A DNA stretch of 64,000 nt from Streptomyces venezuelae (GCF_008642275.1 NZ_CP029189.1:6926001-6990000); one strand, 5' to 3'. Positions 25,143-32,279 are shown, counted from the first letter of the stretch. The notes: generated from the letters alone by a model not told the origin. Numbers and translations: made by a program.

Positions 25143-26465
25143 TTACAGGCCGGTCGGCGAGGTGGACTGGAAGCTGCCACCTGCGGAGGGGGCTCCGTGG
25201 GCCGGAGGCATCGGATCGGAGGGAGCACTGCTGCTCCACTCGCCCTGCTGGCCGCCGGCGCCGCCCCAGCTCGGCGGACCGCTGTCCTGACCGCCGCCCT
25301 GCCCCGTGCTGTTCTGGGTCTGCGGGGTGCCGGACTGCTCCATGAGGTCACGGAAGCCGCCGCCGGAGCTGTCGCCGCCGGAGTCGTCCTTGTCCATGGA
25401 CATTCCGCCGGTGGGATTGGCGGCGATGTCGCCGGGGAAGCCTCCGCCGCCTGCGGCCTGGGTGCCGCCCGCGGCCCCGGCCCCGGCTGCCGCGCCGCCG
25501 GTGCCCGCAGTGGCTGCTGCGGAAGCGGCCTTGCGTCCGGCGTTCTCGGCGTGCTGGCGGGCCATCTGGGCACCCGCACCGCCGGCTCGGTGAATCTGCT
25601 CACCGTCCGTGCCTTCGCTCGCCCAGTGGACGAACTTGAACACCATGTACGGGCAGAGCAGCACCAGAAGCATGATGACCATGCCTGCGGCCATGTCGGC
25701 GAGGGCGCCGACGCCGTCCTTGGCTTCGGTCTTGCTCATGGCCGCGATGCCGAGCACGAAGATGATCGTCATCAACAGCTTCGACACCACGAGGGTTGCG
25801 GTGGCTTCGATCCAGCCGCGACGCCAGCGGCGGGCGACCTCCCAGCCGCCGCCGGCTCCCGCGAAGACCGCGAGGGTCACCAAGATCAGGATGCCGACCT
25901 TGCGGACCATCATCACGCCCCAGAAGAGGAACATCCCGATCGCGCTCGCGCAGGCGGCGACGACGGCGACGAGCCAGCCCATGCCCGCGATGGCCCCAAT
26001 CTGCGAGATCTTCACCAGGCGCCGCACGGCCGTGGACATGTCTGTTCCCGACGCCTTGAACAGCCCGTCGGACAGCGCGTCGACGACTTCGAGGGCCACT
26101 GTGGTGAAGGCGATGGCGCAGAACGCGAACAGCACGCCGGAGGCTGTGCCGGTGACGGCCTGGGTCAGGGCCTGGCCGTCGCGTTTGATGGCGGCGCGTA
26201 CGAGCTGGGCGCAGAAGGTGGCGACCAGCAGGAGCAGGCCGATGGGCAGGATCGTCTCGTAGTTGTCGCGGAACCAGCCGGCACCGAGGTCGATGTCGGT
26301 GGTCCGGTTGATGGCCTTCGCGGCGAGGTCGGCCGCGGCGGCGGCGAGGTCGCCGGCCGACTTGGCCATCCAGTCCCCGATGGCGCCGACGGGGTCGGAG
26401 GCGAAGTCGATCACGTCACCGACCGTGCAGAGTTTGCCGGCGACGGGCAGGTCACAGAAGCCCAC
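25143..26465 (-). CDS. VirB6/TrbL-like polytopic conjugation protein (SCO6881 type)
   Basis: A 440-residue inner-membrane channel protein starting at GTG 26465. Six or more helices are evident: ILPIGLLLLVATFCAQLV, GVLFAFCAIAFTTVALEVVD, AGMGWLVAVVAACASAIGMF, VGILILVTLAVFAG, VVSKLLMTIIFVLGIAAM and MVIMLLVLLCPYMVFKFVHW. The last 150 residues are a Gly/Ala/Ser-rich disordered tail, typical of VirB6/TrbL relatives in actinobacteria. It sits upstream of the SCO6880-family gene, the standard order. It should form part of the DNA translocation channel. Confidence 0.82.
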   Translation of the reverse strand: MGFCDLPVAGKLCTVGDVIDFASDPVGAIGDWMAKSAGDLAAAAADLAAKAINRTTDIDLGAGWFRDNYETILPIGLLLLVATFCAQLVRAAIKRDGQALTQAVTGTASGVLFAFCAIAFTTVALEVVDALSDGLFKASGTDMSTAVRRLVKISQIGAIAGMGWLVAVVAACASAIGMFLFWGVMMVRKVGILILVTLAVFAGAGGGWEVARRWRRGWIEATATLVVSKLLMTIIFVLGIAAMSKTEAKDGVGALADMAAGMVIMLLVLLCPYMVFKFVHWASEGTDGEQIHRAGGAGAQMARQHAENAGRKAASAAATAGTGGAAAGAGAAGGTQAAGGGGFPGDIAANPTGGMSMDKDDSGGDSSGGGFRDLMEQSGTPQTQNSTGQGGGQDSGPPSWGGAGGQQGEWSSSAPSDPMPPAHGAPSAGGSFQSTSPTGL

Positions 26466-26495
26466 GGGGGCGTCCTTTCGGGGAGGGGGGAAGGG

Positions 26496-27176
26496 CTACG
26501 GGGCGACGCGCGGGGCTACAGCGGCCAGGCGGCAGTCCTTGCCGGGGCGGCACTGGACGGCGAGGGTGACCTGGCGGTCCTCGGCGCCGCCTCCGCCGCC
26601 GTTCCAGGCGAGTTGCGTCTTGCCGCGGACGGTGACGGCGTAGATGTAGGCCTCGGTGATCGCCTGCGGGTTCTCGGCCAGGGCCTGCTTGAACGCCGAG
26701 GGGAAGTGCGCCTCGGAGGTGGTGGCGCTGGCGTGCTGGGCGTTGTCCTTCAGCCGGGACCACAGGAGCGGGCCCGGGATCTGGGCTTGGACGGAGTCCC
26801 AGTCCGCGTATGCGGTTTCGCCGGTCATCCAGGTGTGCATGCCGGCGAGTTGGTCGTCACGGCTGGTGGTGCGGGCGTCGAAGGTCCACAGCATCACCGC
26901 GCTCGCCCGGGCGAAGGCCAGCGGGTCGGCGATCGGCGGCGGACCGGCGACCTTGGACCCGCCCAGGGGCGGCTTCGGCGCGGGGGCCGAGGTGCTCTTC
27001 GGTGGTGCGGAGGACCCGGTGTGCGGGGCGGAAGCGCTGCCGCTCTGGCCGCGGCCGGTCCACCAGGCCGCGGCGCCGGCCAGCATGAGCAGCGCGGCCA
27101 GGACGCCGGCGGCGATCATGACGCGCCGGGGCGGCTGCCAGCCGAGACCGAGAGCGTCGAGGGAACGTTTCCTCAT
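26496..27176 (-). CDS. TcpC/VirB8-like membrane-anchored conjugation protein
   Basis: A 226-residue bitopic protein: a short cytoplasmic N-terminus (MRKRSLDALGLGWQPPRR), one helix (VMIAAGVLAALLMLAGAAAW), a Pro/Ser linker, then an exported NTF2-like domain. That domain has ADPLAFARASAVMLWTFDAR, SEAHFPSAFKQALAENPQAI and the strand KTQLAWN, ending in a CRPGKDC pair that could form a disulfide. This matches the layout of VirB8/TcpC proteins that bridge the membrane and the wall. ATG 27176 overlaps the DUF6112 gene's stop by one base (TGATG). Confidence 0.7.
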   Translation of the reverse strand: MRKRSLDALGLGWQPPRRVMIAAGVLAALLMLAGAAAWWTGRGQSGSASAPHTGSSAPPKSTSAPAPKPPLGGSKVAGPPPIADPLAFARASAVMLWTFDARTTSRDDQLAGMHTWMTGETAYADWDSVQAQIPGPLLWSRLKDNAQHASATTSEAHFPSAFKQALAENPQAITEAYIYAVTVRGKTQLAWNGGGGGAEDRQVTLAVQCRPGKDCRLAAVAPRVAP

Positions 27177-27535
27177 CAGTGGACCTGCGAGCCGAGGGCG
27201 CTGAAGAACGCGACGATGCCGTTGGCCGCGCCCAGGCCGAGGGCGGCGCCGGCGCTGACGACCGCGCCCTTCTTGCCGTTGGCTTCGGCCTGGTGGCCGC
27301 CGGAGTGGTGGCCCCAGGCCCACACGCCGAGGCTGACGGCGAGCGCGCCGACCACCGCGACGATGCCGAAGAGGTTGATCGAGTTGACGACGGTGCGCAG
27401 GACTTCGAGGCCGGGCAGGCCGCCGCCCTTGGGTGAGACCCCCGGATCGTAGGCAAGCAGGGTCAGGCGTTCGGACAGGGGTGGGGTGAGGTTCGCGGGG
27501 GAGATGGGGGTGCGCTCCTTGCATGCGCAGGACAC
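27176..27535 (-). CDS. DUF6112-family small membrane protein (VirB2/pilin-like position)
   Basis: A two-helix protein with the DUF6112 signature: LAYDPGVSPKGGGLPGLEVL, then INLFGIVAVVGALAVSLGVW, the loop GHHSGGHQAEANGKKGAVVS and a second helix AGAALGLGAANGIVAFFSAL. Size, topology and position in the operon fit a VirB2/TrbC-like subunit, though this role is inferred. GTG 27535 gives 119 residues. A better ribosome site (AAGGAG) lies further in, nine bases before an ATC codon at 27505, so the true start is uncertain. Confidence 0.75.
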   Translation of the reverse strand: MSCACKERTPISPANLTPPLSERLTLLAYDPGVSPKGGGLPGLEVLRTVVNSINLFGIVAVVGALAVSLGVWAWGHHSGGHQAEANGKKGAVVSAGAALGLGAANGIVAFFSALGSQVH

Positions 27536-27603
27536 GACGGGCCCTGCCGGGGAACAGGAAGAAAGGGGGAGGGGAAGGGGGCGCTCTGCGGCGCGAAGGT
27601 GGT

Positions 27604-27644
27604 CCGGTCCGCCCGGTGCCTCAAGGGCCGGCCGGGCGGACCGG
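27604..27644 (-). terminator. Strong hairpin just downstream of the NlpC/P60 gene
   Basis: CCGGTCCGCCCGG (27604-27616) and CCGGGCGGACCGG (27632-27644) form a perfect 13-bp stem with a 15-nt loop, 3 bp after the NlpC/P60 stop. No T-run follows on the minus strand. It could be a terminator, or a stability element that sets the ratio of hydrolase to channel subunits, since the operon continues downstream. Confidence 0.6.
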
Positions 27645-27646
27645 TG

Positions 27647-28759
27647 TCACGGGAGACGGCGCGCGCTGTGGGCGGCGTAATCCGCGAGGGTGCTGAAGCG
27701 GACCGGCTTTGTGGTGCGCGGGGCCTCGATGACGTAGCCGTGGCCGGCGTAGATACCGACGTGCTCAGGGACGGCGGGGGTGCCGCGGCTGAAGACCAGG
27801 TCGCCGGGGCGAAGCTGGTTCAGCGGGACGGCGTTGCCTTCCTTGACCTGGGTGTACGTGGTCCGGGTCAGGGTGATCCCGGCCTTCTTGTACGCCTGCT
27901 GGGTCAGCGAGCTGCAGTCGCACCGGCCCATGGGGTCCGGGCCGTGGGGCGCGAGACAGGAGCCGCCCCACTGGTAGAGGGTGCCGAGCTGGTTCATGGC
28001 CCACGTGATGGCCGTCTCGGCACGGGGATCGGCGTCGGCGGGGATCGAGTACCCCTTGGGGACGGCCCCTTCGGGGATCGGCCCGGAGCCGCTGCCGTCT
28101 TCGCCCGGGACGCACGGGTCTGTGGCCGGGAGGCCCGGGCTCTGGCCGTCGGCGGGCGGCCGGGCACCCTTCAGCATCGGGGCGATGGCCTGCTGCAGCG
28201 CGCGGGCGAGAGGCTCCCACTGGGCGTACGCGTCGGGGAAGCCGCTCAGCTGAACGGCCTGCGCGGCCTGCGTGATCGTCATCTGCTGCCAGCCGGGGAC
28301 CTTCAGCAGGCCCTGGTAGAACTTCGTGCTGGCGTAGATGGGGTCGCGGACCTGGGCGGCAGTGCCCCACCCTTGGCTGGGCCGCTGCTGGAACAGGCCC
28401 AGCGAGTCGCGGTCGCCGTAGCCGAGGTTGCGCAGCCGGCTCTCCTGGATGGCGGTGGCCAGTGCGACGACCTGGCCGCGCTCGGGTACTTCGAGCGTGA
28501 TGCCAGTGGCGACGATGGTGCGGGCGTGCGGTATCTGCTCATCGGGCAGGTCGAGGCCGTCGACGTGGACCTTCTGGGCGCCGGATCCGCCGAGAACGGC
28601 ATCGACTTGGCGTCGTACGGCGTCGGTGTCGACCGACTTGGTGACGCAGGAGGTGCCCTGGCCCGAGGAGTCACTCGCGGCTGCGGCGAAGACAGCGGTG
28701 CCGGCCAGCAGGAAGGGGGAGAGGCAGAGCGCGCCGATCGCGGCGGCGATGCCTTTCAC
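27647..28759 (-). CDS. Bifunctional lytic transglycosylase and NlpC/P60 endopeptidase
   Basis: A 370-residue exported wall hydrolase. The N-terminal helix AAAIGALCLSPFLLAGTAVF is a signal sequence or anchor. Residues 85-190 form an SLT-like lysozyme domain with ALATAIQESRLRNLGYGDRD (catalytic Glu) and SLGLFQQRPSQGWGTAAQV. Residues 245-370 are NlpC/P60: AITWAMNQLGTLYQWGGSC, GRCDCSSLTQQAYKKAG (catalytic Cys) and VPEHVGIYAGHGYVIEAPR (catalytic His). Such enzymes open the wall for the conjugation channel, as VirB1 and TcpG do. GTG 28759 overlaps the stop of a 22-residue upstream reading frame (GTGA). Confidence 0.9.
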   Translation of the reverse strand: MKGIAAAIGALCLSPFLLAGTAVFAAAASDSSGQGTSCVTKSVDTDAVRRQVDAVLGGSGAQKVHVDGLDLPDEQIPHARTIVATGITLEVPERGQVVALATAIQESRLRNLGYGDRDSLGLFQQRPSQGWGTAAQVRDPIYASTKFYQGLLKVPGWQQMTITQAAQAVQLSGFPDAYAQWEPLARALQQAIAPMLKGARPPADGQSPGLPATDPCVPGEDGSGSGPIPEGAVPKGYSIPADADPRAETAITWAMNQLGTLYQWGGSCLAPHGPDPMGRCDCSSLTQQAYKKAGITLTRTTYTQVKEGNAVPLNQLRPGDLVFSRGTPAVPEHVGIYAGHGYVIEAPRTTKPVRFSTLADYAAHSARRLP

Positions 28760-28824
28760 TCCCGGGCGGCCTCCGGTCGGCGGGCCGCGGGGATGTCACG
28801 TGGGGATGGGGAGGAACGGGTCAT
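28756..28824 (-). CDS. 22-residue coupled leader ORF upstream of the wall hydrolase
   Basis: ATG 28824, preceded by GAGGA seven bases upstream, encodes a 22-residue Ser/Arg/Pro-rich peptide beginning MTRSSPSPRDIP. Its TGA overlaps the hydrolase GTG start as GTGA. It follows the five minigenes and a large hairpin. It is probably a translational coupling leader rather than a functional peptide. Confidence 0.5.
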   Translation of the reverse strand: MTRSSPSPRDIPAARRPEAARE

Positions 28825-28847
28825 GGGGAGGTCCTCGGGGGTGGGCC

Positions 28848-28888
28848 CCGGCCGCACGGTGTGAAACGGGGAAGGGCCGTGCGGCCGG
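28848..28888 (-). terminator. 12-bp hairpin between minigenes and wall hydrolase
   Basis: CCGGCCGCACGG (28848-28859) pairs perfectly with CCGTGCGGCCGG (28877-28888) around a 17-nt loop. It lies after the last minigene and before the coupled leader ORF. No U-run follows. In context it could be an attenuator whose reading depends on ribosomes on the minigenes; that is inference. Confidence 0.5.
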
Positions 28889-28920
28889 AGCGGTGGAGGC
28901 GGGCGAGAGGGTCCCGGCCC

Positions 28921-28944
28921 GGGTGCGTGTTGCCTTACGCACCC
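28921..28944 (-). promoter_or_regulatory. 8-bp hairpin directly after the last minigene
   Basis: GGGTGCGT (28921-28928) and ACGCACCC (28937-28944) form a perfect stem with an 8-nt loop, 17 bases past the stop of minigene 5 on the transcript. Together with the next hairpin it gives two successive stems between the minigenes and the wall hydrolase. Confidence 0.4.
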
Positions 28945-28960
28945 GGCGGGACGAGGGGAG

Positions 28961-28975
28961 TTACGGGCGGAACAT
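28961..28975 (-). CDS. Minigene 5 (MFRP)
   Basis: ATG-TTC-CGC-CCG-TAA, encoding Met-Phe-Arg-Pro. The ribosome site GGAGG lies seven bases before the ATG (CTGGAGGCACGCCC). It is the most promoter-distal of five such units. The 12-base core TTCCGCCCGTAA is identical in minigenes 3, 4 and 5 although the spacers between units differ. Conservation of start, codons, stop and ribosome site without the surroundings indicates that translation of the tetrapeptide is what is selected. Confidence 0.6.
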   Translation of the reverse strand: MFRP

Positions 28976-29049
28976 GGGCGTGCCTCCAGGGGAATGCAGG
29001 GATCGGCACGCAGCGGCGGGCCGGTGAAGAAGGGGGATGCGGGGGCGTC

Positions 29050-29064
29050 TTACGGGCGGAACAT
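29050..29064 (-). CDS. Minigene 4 (MFRP)
   Basis: ATG-TTC-CGC-CCG-TAA with AGGAG seven bases upstream (CCAGGAGTTCGCTG). The coding sequence is identical to minigenes 3 and 5. The spacer to the neighbouring units is 74 and 93 bp and unrelated in sequence. Confidence 0.6.
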   Translation of the reverse strand: MFRP

Positions 29065-29157
29065 CAGCGAACTCCTGGAGCGGGTGCCGGGCCGGGAAGG
29101 CCATGGGGATCTGGGATTGCCGGGTGGGCGTTGCCTCGCTCACCAGGGCAGTGGGGG

Positions 29158-29172
29158 TTACGGGCGGAACAT
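29158..29172 (-). CDS. Minigene 3 (MFRP)
   Basis: ATG-TTC-CGC-CCG-TAA with GGAGG eight bases upstream (CTGGAGGTCCCCCTG). Identical coding sequence to minigenes 4 and 5. The ribosome site lies in a small palindrome GGACCTGGAGGTCC, which might partly mask it. Confidence 0.6.
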   Translation of the reverse strand: MFRP

Positions 29173-29218
29173 CAGGGGGACCTCCAGGTCCTGCGGAGTT
29201 GCGGGGATGCGGGCGAGG

Positions 29219-29236
29219 TCAGCAGGGGCGGTACAT
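29219..29236 (-). CDS. Minigene 2 (MYRPC)
   Basis: ATG-TAC-CGC-CCC-TGC-TGA with GGAGA six bases upstream. This is the variant copy: Phe is replaced by the other aromatic Tyr, Arg-Pro is kept, and a Cys codon precedes the stop. Aromatic-Arg-Pro is therefore conserved in all five. Confidence 0.5.
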   Translation of the reverse strand: MYRPC

Positions 29237-29306
29237 GGGCGGTCTCCGTGTCAGGGTCTGCGGCGGGCGGGGAGCGACGGGGCGGCGGCGATGGCCGCGT
29301 GCGGGG

Positions 29307-29321
29307 TCACGGACGGAACAC
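29307..29321 (-). CDS. Minigene 1 (MFRP, GTG start)
   Basis: GTG-TTC-CGT-CCG-TGA with AGGAGG five bases upstream, the strongest ribosome site of the set. The codons differ from the other units (CGT for CGC, TGA for TAA) yet the encoded tetrapeptide is the same, which argues for selection on the peptide or codon order. It is the first unit after the leftward promoter near 29490. Confidence 0.55.
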   Translation of the reverse strand: MFRP

Positions 29322-29395
29322 AGGGGCCTCCTGCGGGAAAGGGAAAAGGGGGAAGGGGTACGCCATCGGCGGTGTCCGCCGGGCAGTGACACGAC

Positions 29396-29496
29396 AGTAA
29401 GCCCGAATCCCCGGTCACCGAAATCGCCGCCGAAATCCGCGAGATTCCGGGCTCCTGGTCCCGCGATGCTTCCCAACCGGGGATTGTGGCCTACAG
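29396..29496. promoter_or_regulatory. Two half-operator promoters facing each other (secretion operon and methyltransferase)
   Basis: Rightward: CAGTAAGCCCG then AATCCCCGGT (29406-29415) ahead of the methyltransferase gene. Leftward: TGTAGGCCAC then AATCCCCGGTT (29474-29484) ahead of the minigenes and secretion genes. Each repeats the TATAG-like box, 10-bp spacing and left arm of the palindromic elements at 16912, 30384 and 33753, but the right arm is missing or degenerate. The two promoters point toward each other with overlapping transcripts. Promoter function is inferred. Confidence 0.5.
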
Positions 29497-29593
29497 TTTG
29501 GGCCTCCCCGCGCGCCACCGGCTTCTACTGCCGTGAGCTTCTGCGCGGTCCGGAGCCTTCCACCCGCATCCCTCATCGAATTGGGGTCCCCTT

Positions 29594-30349
29594 TTGTCGT
29601 TTTCCCTCCACCAGGGCGACGCGCTGACCGTGCTCGCGACACTGCCCGACGGCTGCGCCGACTCGGTCATCACCGACCCGCCGTACAACAGCGGCGGCCG
29701 GACGGCGAAGGAGCGCACCAGCCGCTCCGCCCGCCAGAAGTACGTCTCCGCGGACGCCCAGCACGCCCTGCCGGACTTCACCGGCGAGAACATGGACCAG
29801 CGCTCGTACACGCTCTGGCTGACGCAGATCATGACCGAGGCCCACCGGGCGACGAAGACCGGAGGGACGGCGCTGCTGTTCACCGACTGGCGCCAGCTGC
29901 CGGCGACCACGGACGCGCTCCAGGCCGCCGGGTGGCTGTGGCTGGGCGTGATGGCCTGGCACAAGCCGCAGGCCAGGCCGCAGAAGGGCAAGTTCCGCCA
30001 GGACTGCGAGTTCATCGTCTGGGGCGCGAAGGGCAAGATCGACGCCGCCGCGAACCCGGTCTACCTGCCCGGGATGTTCAGCGCCTCGCAGCCCTCGGGC
30101 AAGGCGCGCCGGCACATCACCCAAAAGCCTGTCGAGGTGATGCGGCAGCTGGTGCAGATCGCGCCGCTCGGCGGCACCGTGCTCGACTTCTGCGCCGGAT
30201 CGGGCAGCACCGGGGTCGCAGCCCTCCTGGAAGGCCGGACCTTCATCGGCATCGAGAAGACCAGCCAGTACGCGGCCGTCGCCTCCGACCGGCTCACCGA
30301 GACCCTCCAGCAGGTGCATTCCCAGGACGATTTCGACCTGACCTCCTGA
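29594..30349 (+). CDS. DNA adenine/cytosine-N4 methyltransferase (site-specific, orphan)
   Basis: A 251-residue amino-methyltransferase of the beta order. The catalytic DPPYNSGG comes first (residues 28-35), the target region and AWHKPQ are in the middle, and the AdoMet motif VLDFCAGSGSTG is near the C-terminus, followed by GRTFIGIEKTSQYAAVASDR. TTG 29594 with an upstream GGGG gives the complete N-terminal strand SFSLHQGDALTVLATLP. No restriction gene is adjacent. Like the m5C enzyme at 7251-8471 it probably marks element DNA against host restriction or regulates it. DPPY alone does not tell m6A from m4C. Confidence 0.88.
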   Translation: MSFSLHQGDALTVLATLPDGCADSVITDPPYNSGGRTAKERTSRSARQKYVSADAQHALPDFTGENMDQRSYTLWLTQIMTEAHRATKTGGTALLFTDWRQLPATTDALQAAGWLWLGVMAWHKPQARPQKGKFRQDCEFIVWGAKGKIDAAANPVYLPGMFSASQPSGKARRHITQKPVEVMRQLVQIAPLGGTVLDFCAGSGSTGVAALLEGRTFIGIEKTSQYAAVASDRLTETLQQVHSQDDFDLTS

Positions 30350-30383
30350 CCGGACCGCATCACCGTCCGGATTGCGGCGGGGC

Positions 30384-30432
30384 GGAATATAGCGGCAGAT
30401 CCCCGGTTTCCGAAACCGGGGATTCTCCGGAC
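30384..30432 (+). promoter_or_regulatory. Promoter with palindromic operator, copy 2
   Basis: GAATATAGCGGC is followed by the 27-bp palindrome at 30398-30424 (left arm GATCCCCGGTTTC, right arm GAAACCGGGGATT, one arm mismatch) and CTCCGGACC. The same elements and spacing occur at 33753-33810 and, on the minus strand, at 16912-16970. It lies 50 bp upstream of the DUF4913 gene. Confidence 0.7.
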
Positions 30433-30481
30433 CATCGGAGCCACTGATTCCACGGCCCCGGCTGCAAGGAGAACCCTTTTC

Positions 30482-31147
30482 GTGTCCGAATCTGCTGAGC
30501 CCCGCCATGGCGGGGAAATAGAGCCGGTCCGTCTGCCGGAAGGCGACCTCGAATCGATCGAGGCATCCGTGCGCAAGCTCCTGGACCAGTCGGCCGAACA
30601 GGCCCGCATGATCGACACGCTGGCCTCCGCCCCGCCGGCCGACCTGATGGCCGCGAGCATGCCCTTCGCGGGATTCCCCGGCATGCCCTCGTACGCCGCC
30701 CCGGCCCCGCCGCCGGACCCCAAGCCCATCTTGGAGCTGGAGGGCGAGGAGTTCGAGGACGAACTGGCCGCGCTCACCGACTGGGTGGACGACCACCTCA
30801 TGGACGTTTACGGCGCCGAGATCACCACCGCCGCACCCTGGTGCGACCAGTGGCAGGAACACCTCGACGTGGTTGCGTGGCTGCACGCGCTGTGGCTGGC
30901 CTACCAGCGGCACAAGGACCCTGAGGCCGGCCTCAGCGGCATGGCCGTGTGGCACCGGGACTACCTCACCCACTGCCTGGCCTACGTCCGCGCCCCCGGC
31001 GGACCCCTCAGCGCCTGCCAGACCGACCCGGAGCGTCCCGAGCACCGCCTGCTGCGCGGCCCGGGCCCGTCCGCGAAGTCCGCCGCCCGCGATGCCGAAG
31101 CACAGCAGACCGACGCCGGACCTTCGCCGGTCGGGGCCGCCACGTGA
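30482..31147 (+). CDS. DUF4913 domain protein
   Basis: A 221-residue protein, first gene after operator copy 2. GTG 30482 follows AAGGAG. An N-terminal helix (SIEASVRKLLDQSAEQARMI) and Pro-rich linker precede a DUF4913 region: LAALTDWVDDHLMDVYGAEI, then WCDQWQEHLDVVAWLHALWL with AYQRHKDPEAGLSGMAVWHR. DUF4913 is a Trp-rich actinobacterial domain frequent on plasmids and ICEs, function unknown. The stop overlaps the next gene's GTG (GTGA). Confidence 0.75.
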   Translation: MSESAEPRHGGEIEPVRLPEGDLESIEASVRKLLDQSAEQARMIDTLASAPPADLMAASMPFAGFPGMPSYAAPAPPPDPKPILELEGEEFEDELAALTDWVDDHLMDVYGAEITTAAPWCDQWQEHLDVVAWLHALWLAYQRHKDPEAGLSGMAVWHRDYLTHCLAYVRAPGGPLSACQTDPERPEHRLLRGPGPSAKSAARDAEAQQTDAGPSPVGAAT

Positions 31148-31644
31148 CACACCCACCGCAGCCGCCCGCGGCGTTCGGGCTGTCCTTCCACCCCGAGGCG
31201 CTGAACGACCTGTTGGCCGCCCCGGGCGACATGCGGGACCTGGGGCTCGCCCTCATCCAGGACGTGGTCCGCGCCGAGGTCAGGGGCGGCAAGCTGACCG
31301 GGGAGCTGTCCGGGTACCGCAAGCTCTACCTCGGCTCCCGCGTCGAGTGGCGCATCGTCTACGCCCACCGCCCAGCCCCGCCCGGGTCCAGCCACCCCAC
31401 CGACATCCACGTCGTCGCCGTACGCCCCCGCGCCAAGCACGACATCTACGACACCGTCCGGGCCCGTGTCGGCCGCCCCCGCCCCGCGGCCGGGCCCCGC
31501 GCGTACGCGGCTCGCTCCCTCTCGCCGCAGGTCCGCCCGCGTCCTGCCGCTATGCCGGCGCCTCCGGTTCCGGCCTTCCCGGTCCCCGGACTTCCCGTGC
31601 CCGCCCGCATCACCACGACTTCCCCGAAGGGTCCTTCGCGATGA
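31144..31644 (+). CDS. RelE/ParE-like fold protein with long Pro/Ala tail
   Basis: Residues 12-95 read as a RelE/ParE-type module: FGLSFHPEALNDLLAAPGDM, VVRAEVRGGKLTGELSGYRK, LYLGSRVEWRIVYAHR and TDIHVVAVRPRAKHDIYDTV. The order of helix pair, GY-K-L and R-x-x-W-R-I-V-Y strand is that of RelE toxins, which cleave mRNA or inhibit gyrase. There is no small antitoxin gene beside it: both neighbours are larger proteins of other families. A 70-residue Pro/Ala/Arg tail is atypical. It may be a domesticated, non-toxic member. Confidence 0.6.
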   Translation: MTHPPQPPAAFGLSFHPEALNDLLAAPGDMRDLGLALIQDVVRAEVRGGKLTGELSGYRKLYLGSRVEWRIVYAHRPAPPGSSHPTDIHVVAVRPRAKHDIYDTVRARVGRPRPAAGPRAYAARSLSPQVRPRPAAMPAPPVPAFPVPGLPVPARITTTSPKGPSR

Positions 31645-32279
31645 CCAACCTCACCGCCCAGTCCTCCTCCCTGCTCCAGGCCCTGATGGCGACCCTCCTC
31701 GAGCCCCGCCCGGCTCCGCACCCGCGCCATCAGGCCCTGCTGGATGCACGCGAGCGTCAGCTGGAGGTGGAGGCGGAACTGAGCGCCTGGGCCGGCCGGC
31801 CGCAGCCCATCACCGCCGCCGCCCAGGATCAGGAACTCGACGAGCTGAGCAATCTGCTCGTCGAGCACGCCAAGGCGGGCCGGCAGGTCTCGCACCTCCT
31901 GAGCGCCGACAGCTGCTGCCCGCCGTGCACCGACTCCGAGCAGCCGCCGACCACCCTTGGCCACCCCGCCGAGAACACGGTCTCCGCCTTCGCCGCCCCG
32001 TGCATCCTGGCTGCCTGCCTGGACGCCTTCGCCCGCTACGGCAGCCCGGACGCGCTGTCCTCCGCCGACCTCGTCGCGGAGCTGCGCACCCTGCCGGGCA
32101 TCGCCGAGGGCCGCTGGACCTACGCCGACCTCACCCAGACCCGCCTGGCCGCCCTGCTTCGCCCCTACGAGGTGGCCAGCCGCGACATCACCCACGGCGA
32201 CGGCCGGCGCCGCAAGTCCTACCGCCGCTCGGCCCTCCTGGCCGCCATCCCGGCCGACTGCGACTGCCGGCCGTCGTGA
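31641..32279 (+). CDS. Protein with DUF3631-like C-terminal module
   Basis: A 212-residue protein. The N-terminal half has helices and a CCPPC cluster (about residue 95). The C-terminal 80 residues (AACLDAFARYGSPDALSSAD, LVAELRTLPGIAEGRWTYAD, LAALLRPYEVASRDITHGDG, RRRKSYRRSALLAAI) resemble the terminal winged-helix-like segment of DUF3631 proteins, usually attached to plasmid or prophage DNA helicase/primase-like proteins. Here that enzymatic part is absent. ATG overlaps the previous stop (ATGA) and its stop overlaps the next GTG. Confidence 0.55.
   Translation: MTNLTAQSSSLLQALMATLLEPRPAPHPRHQALLDARERQLEVEAELSAWAGRPQPITAAAQDQELDELSNLLVEHAKAGRQVSHLLSADSCCPPCTDSEQPPTTLGHPAENTVSAFAAPCILAACLDAFARYGSPDALSSADLVAELRTLPGIAEGRWTYADLTQTRLAALLRPYEVASRDITHGDGRRRKSYRRSALLAAIPADCDCRPS

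Noticed and set aside
25137..27452. 771-codon plus-strand open frame
   Set aside because: Antisense shadow of the VirB6-like and TcpC-like genes; amino-acid composition is typical of GC-rich antisense frames.
28961..29143. 60-codon frame ending in MFRP
   Set aside because: It passes through minigene 5 in the same frame, but its own start has no convincing ribosome site and its composition is shadow-like; the five independent minigenes explain the ending better.
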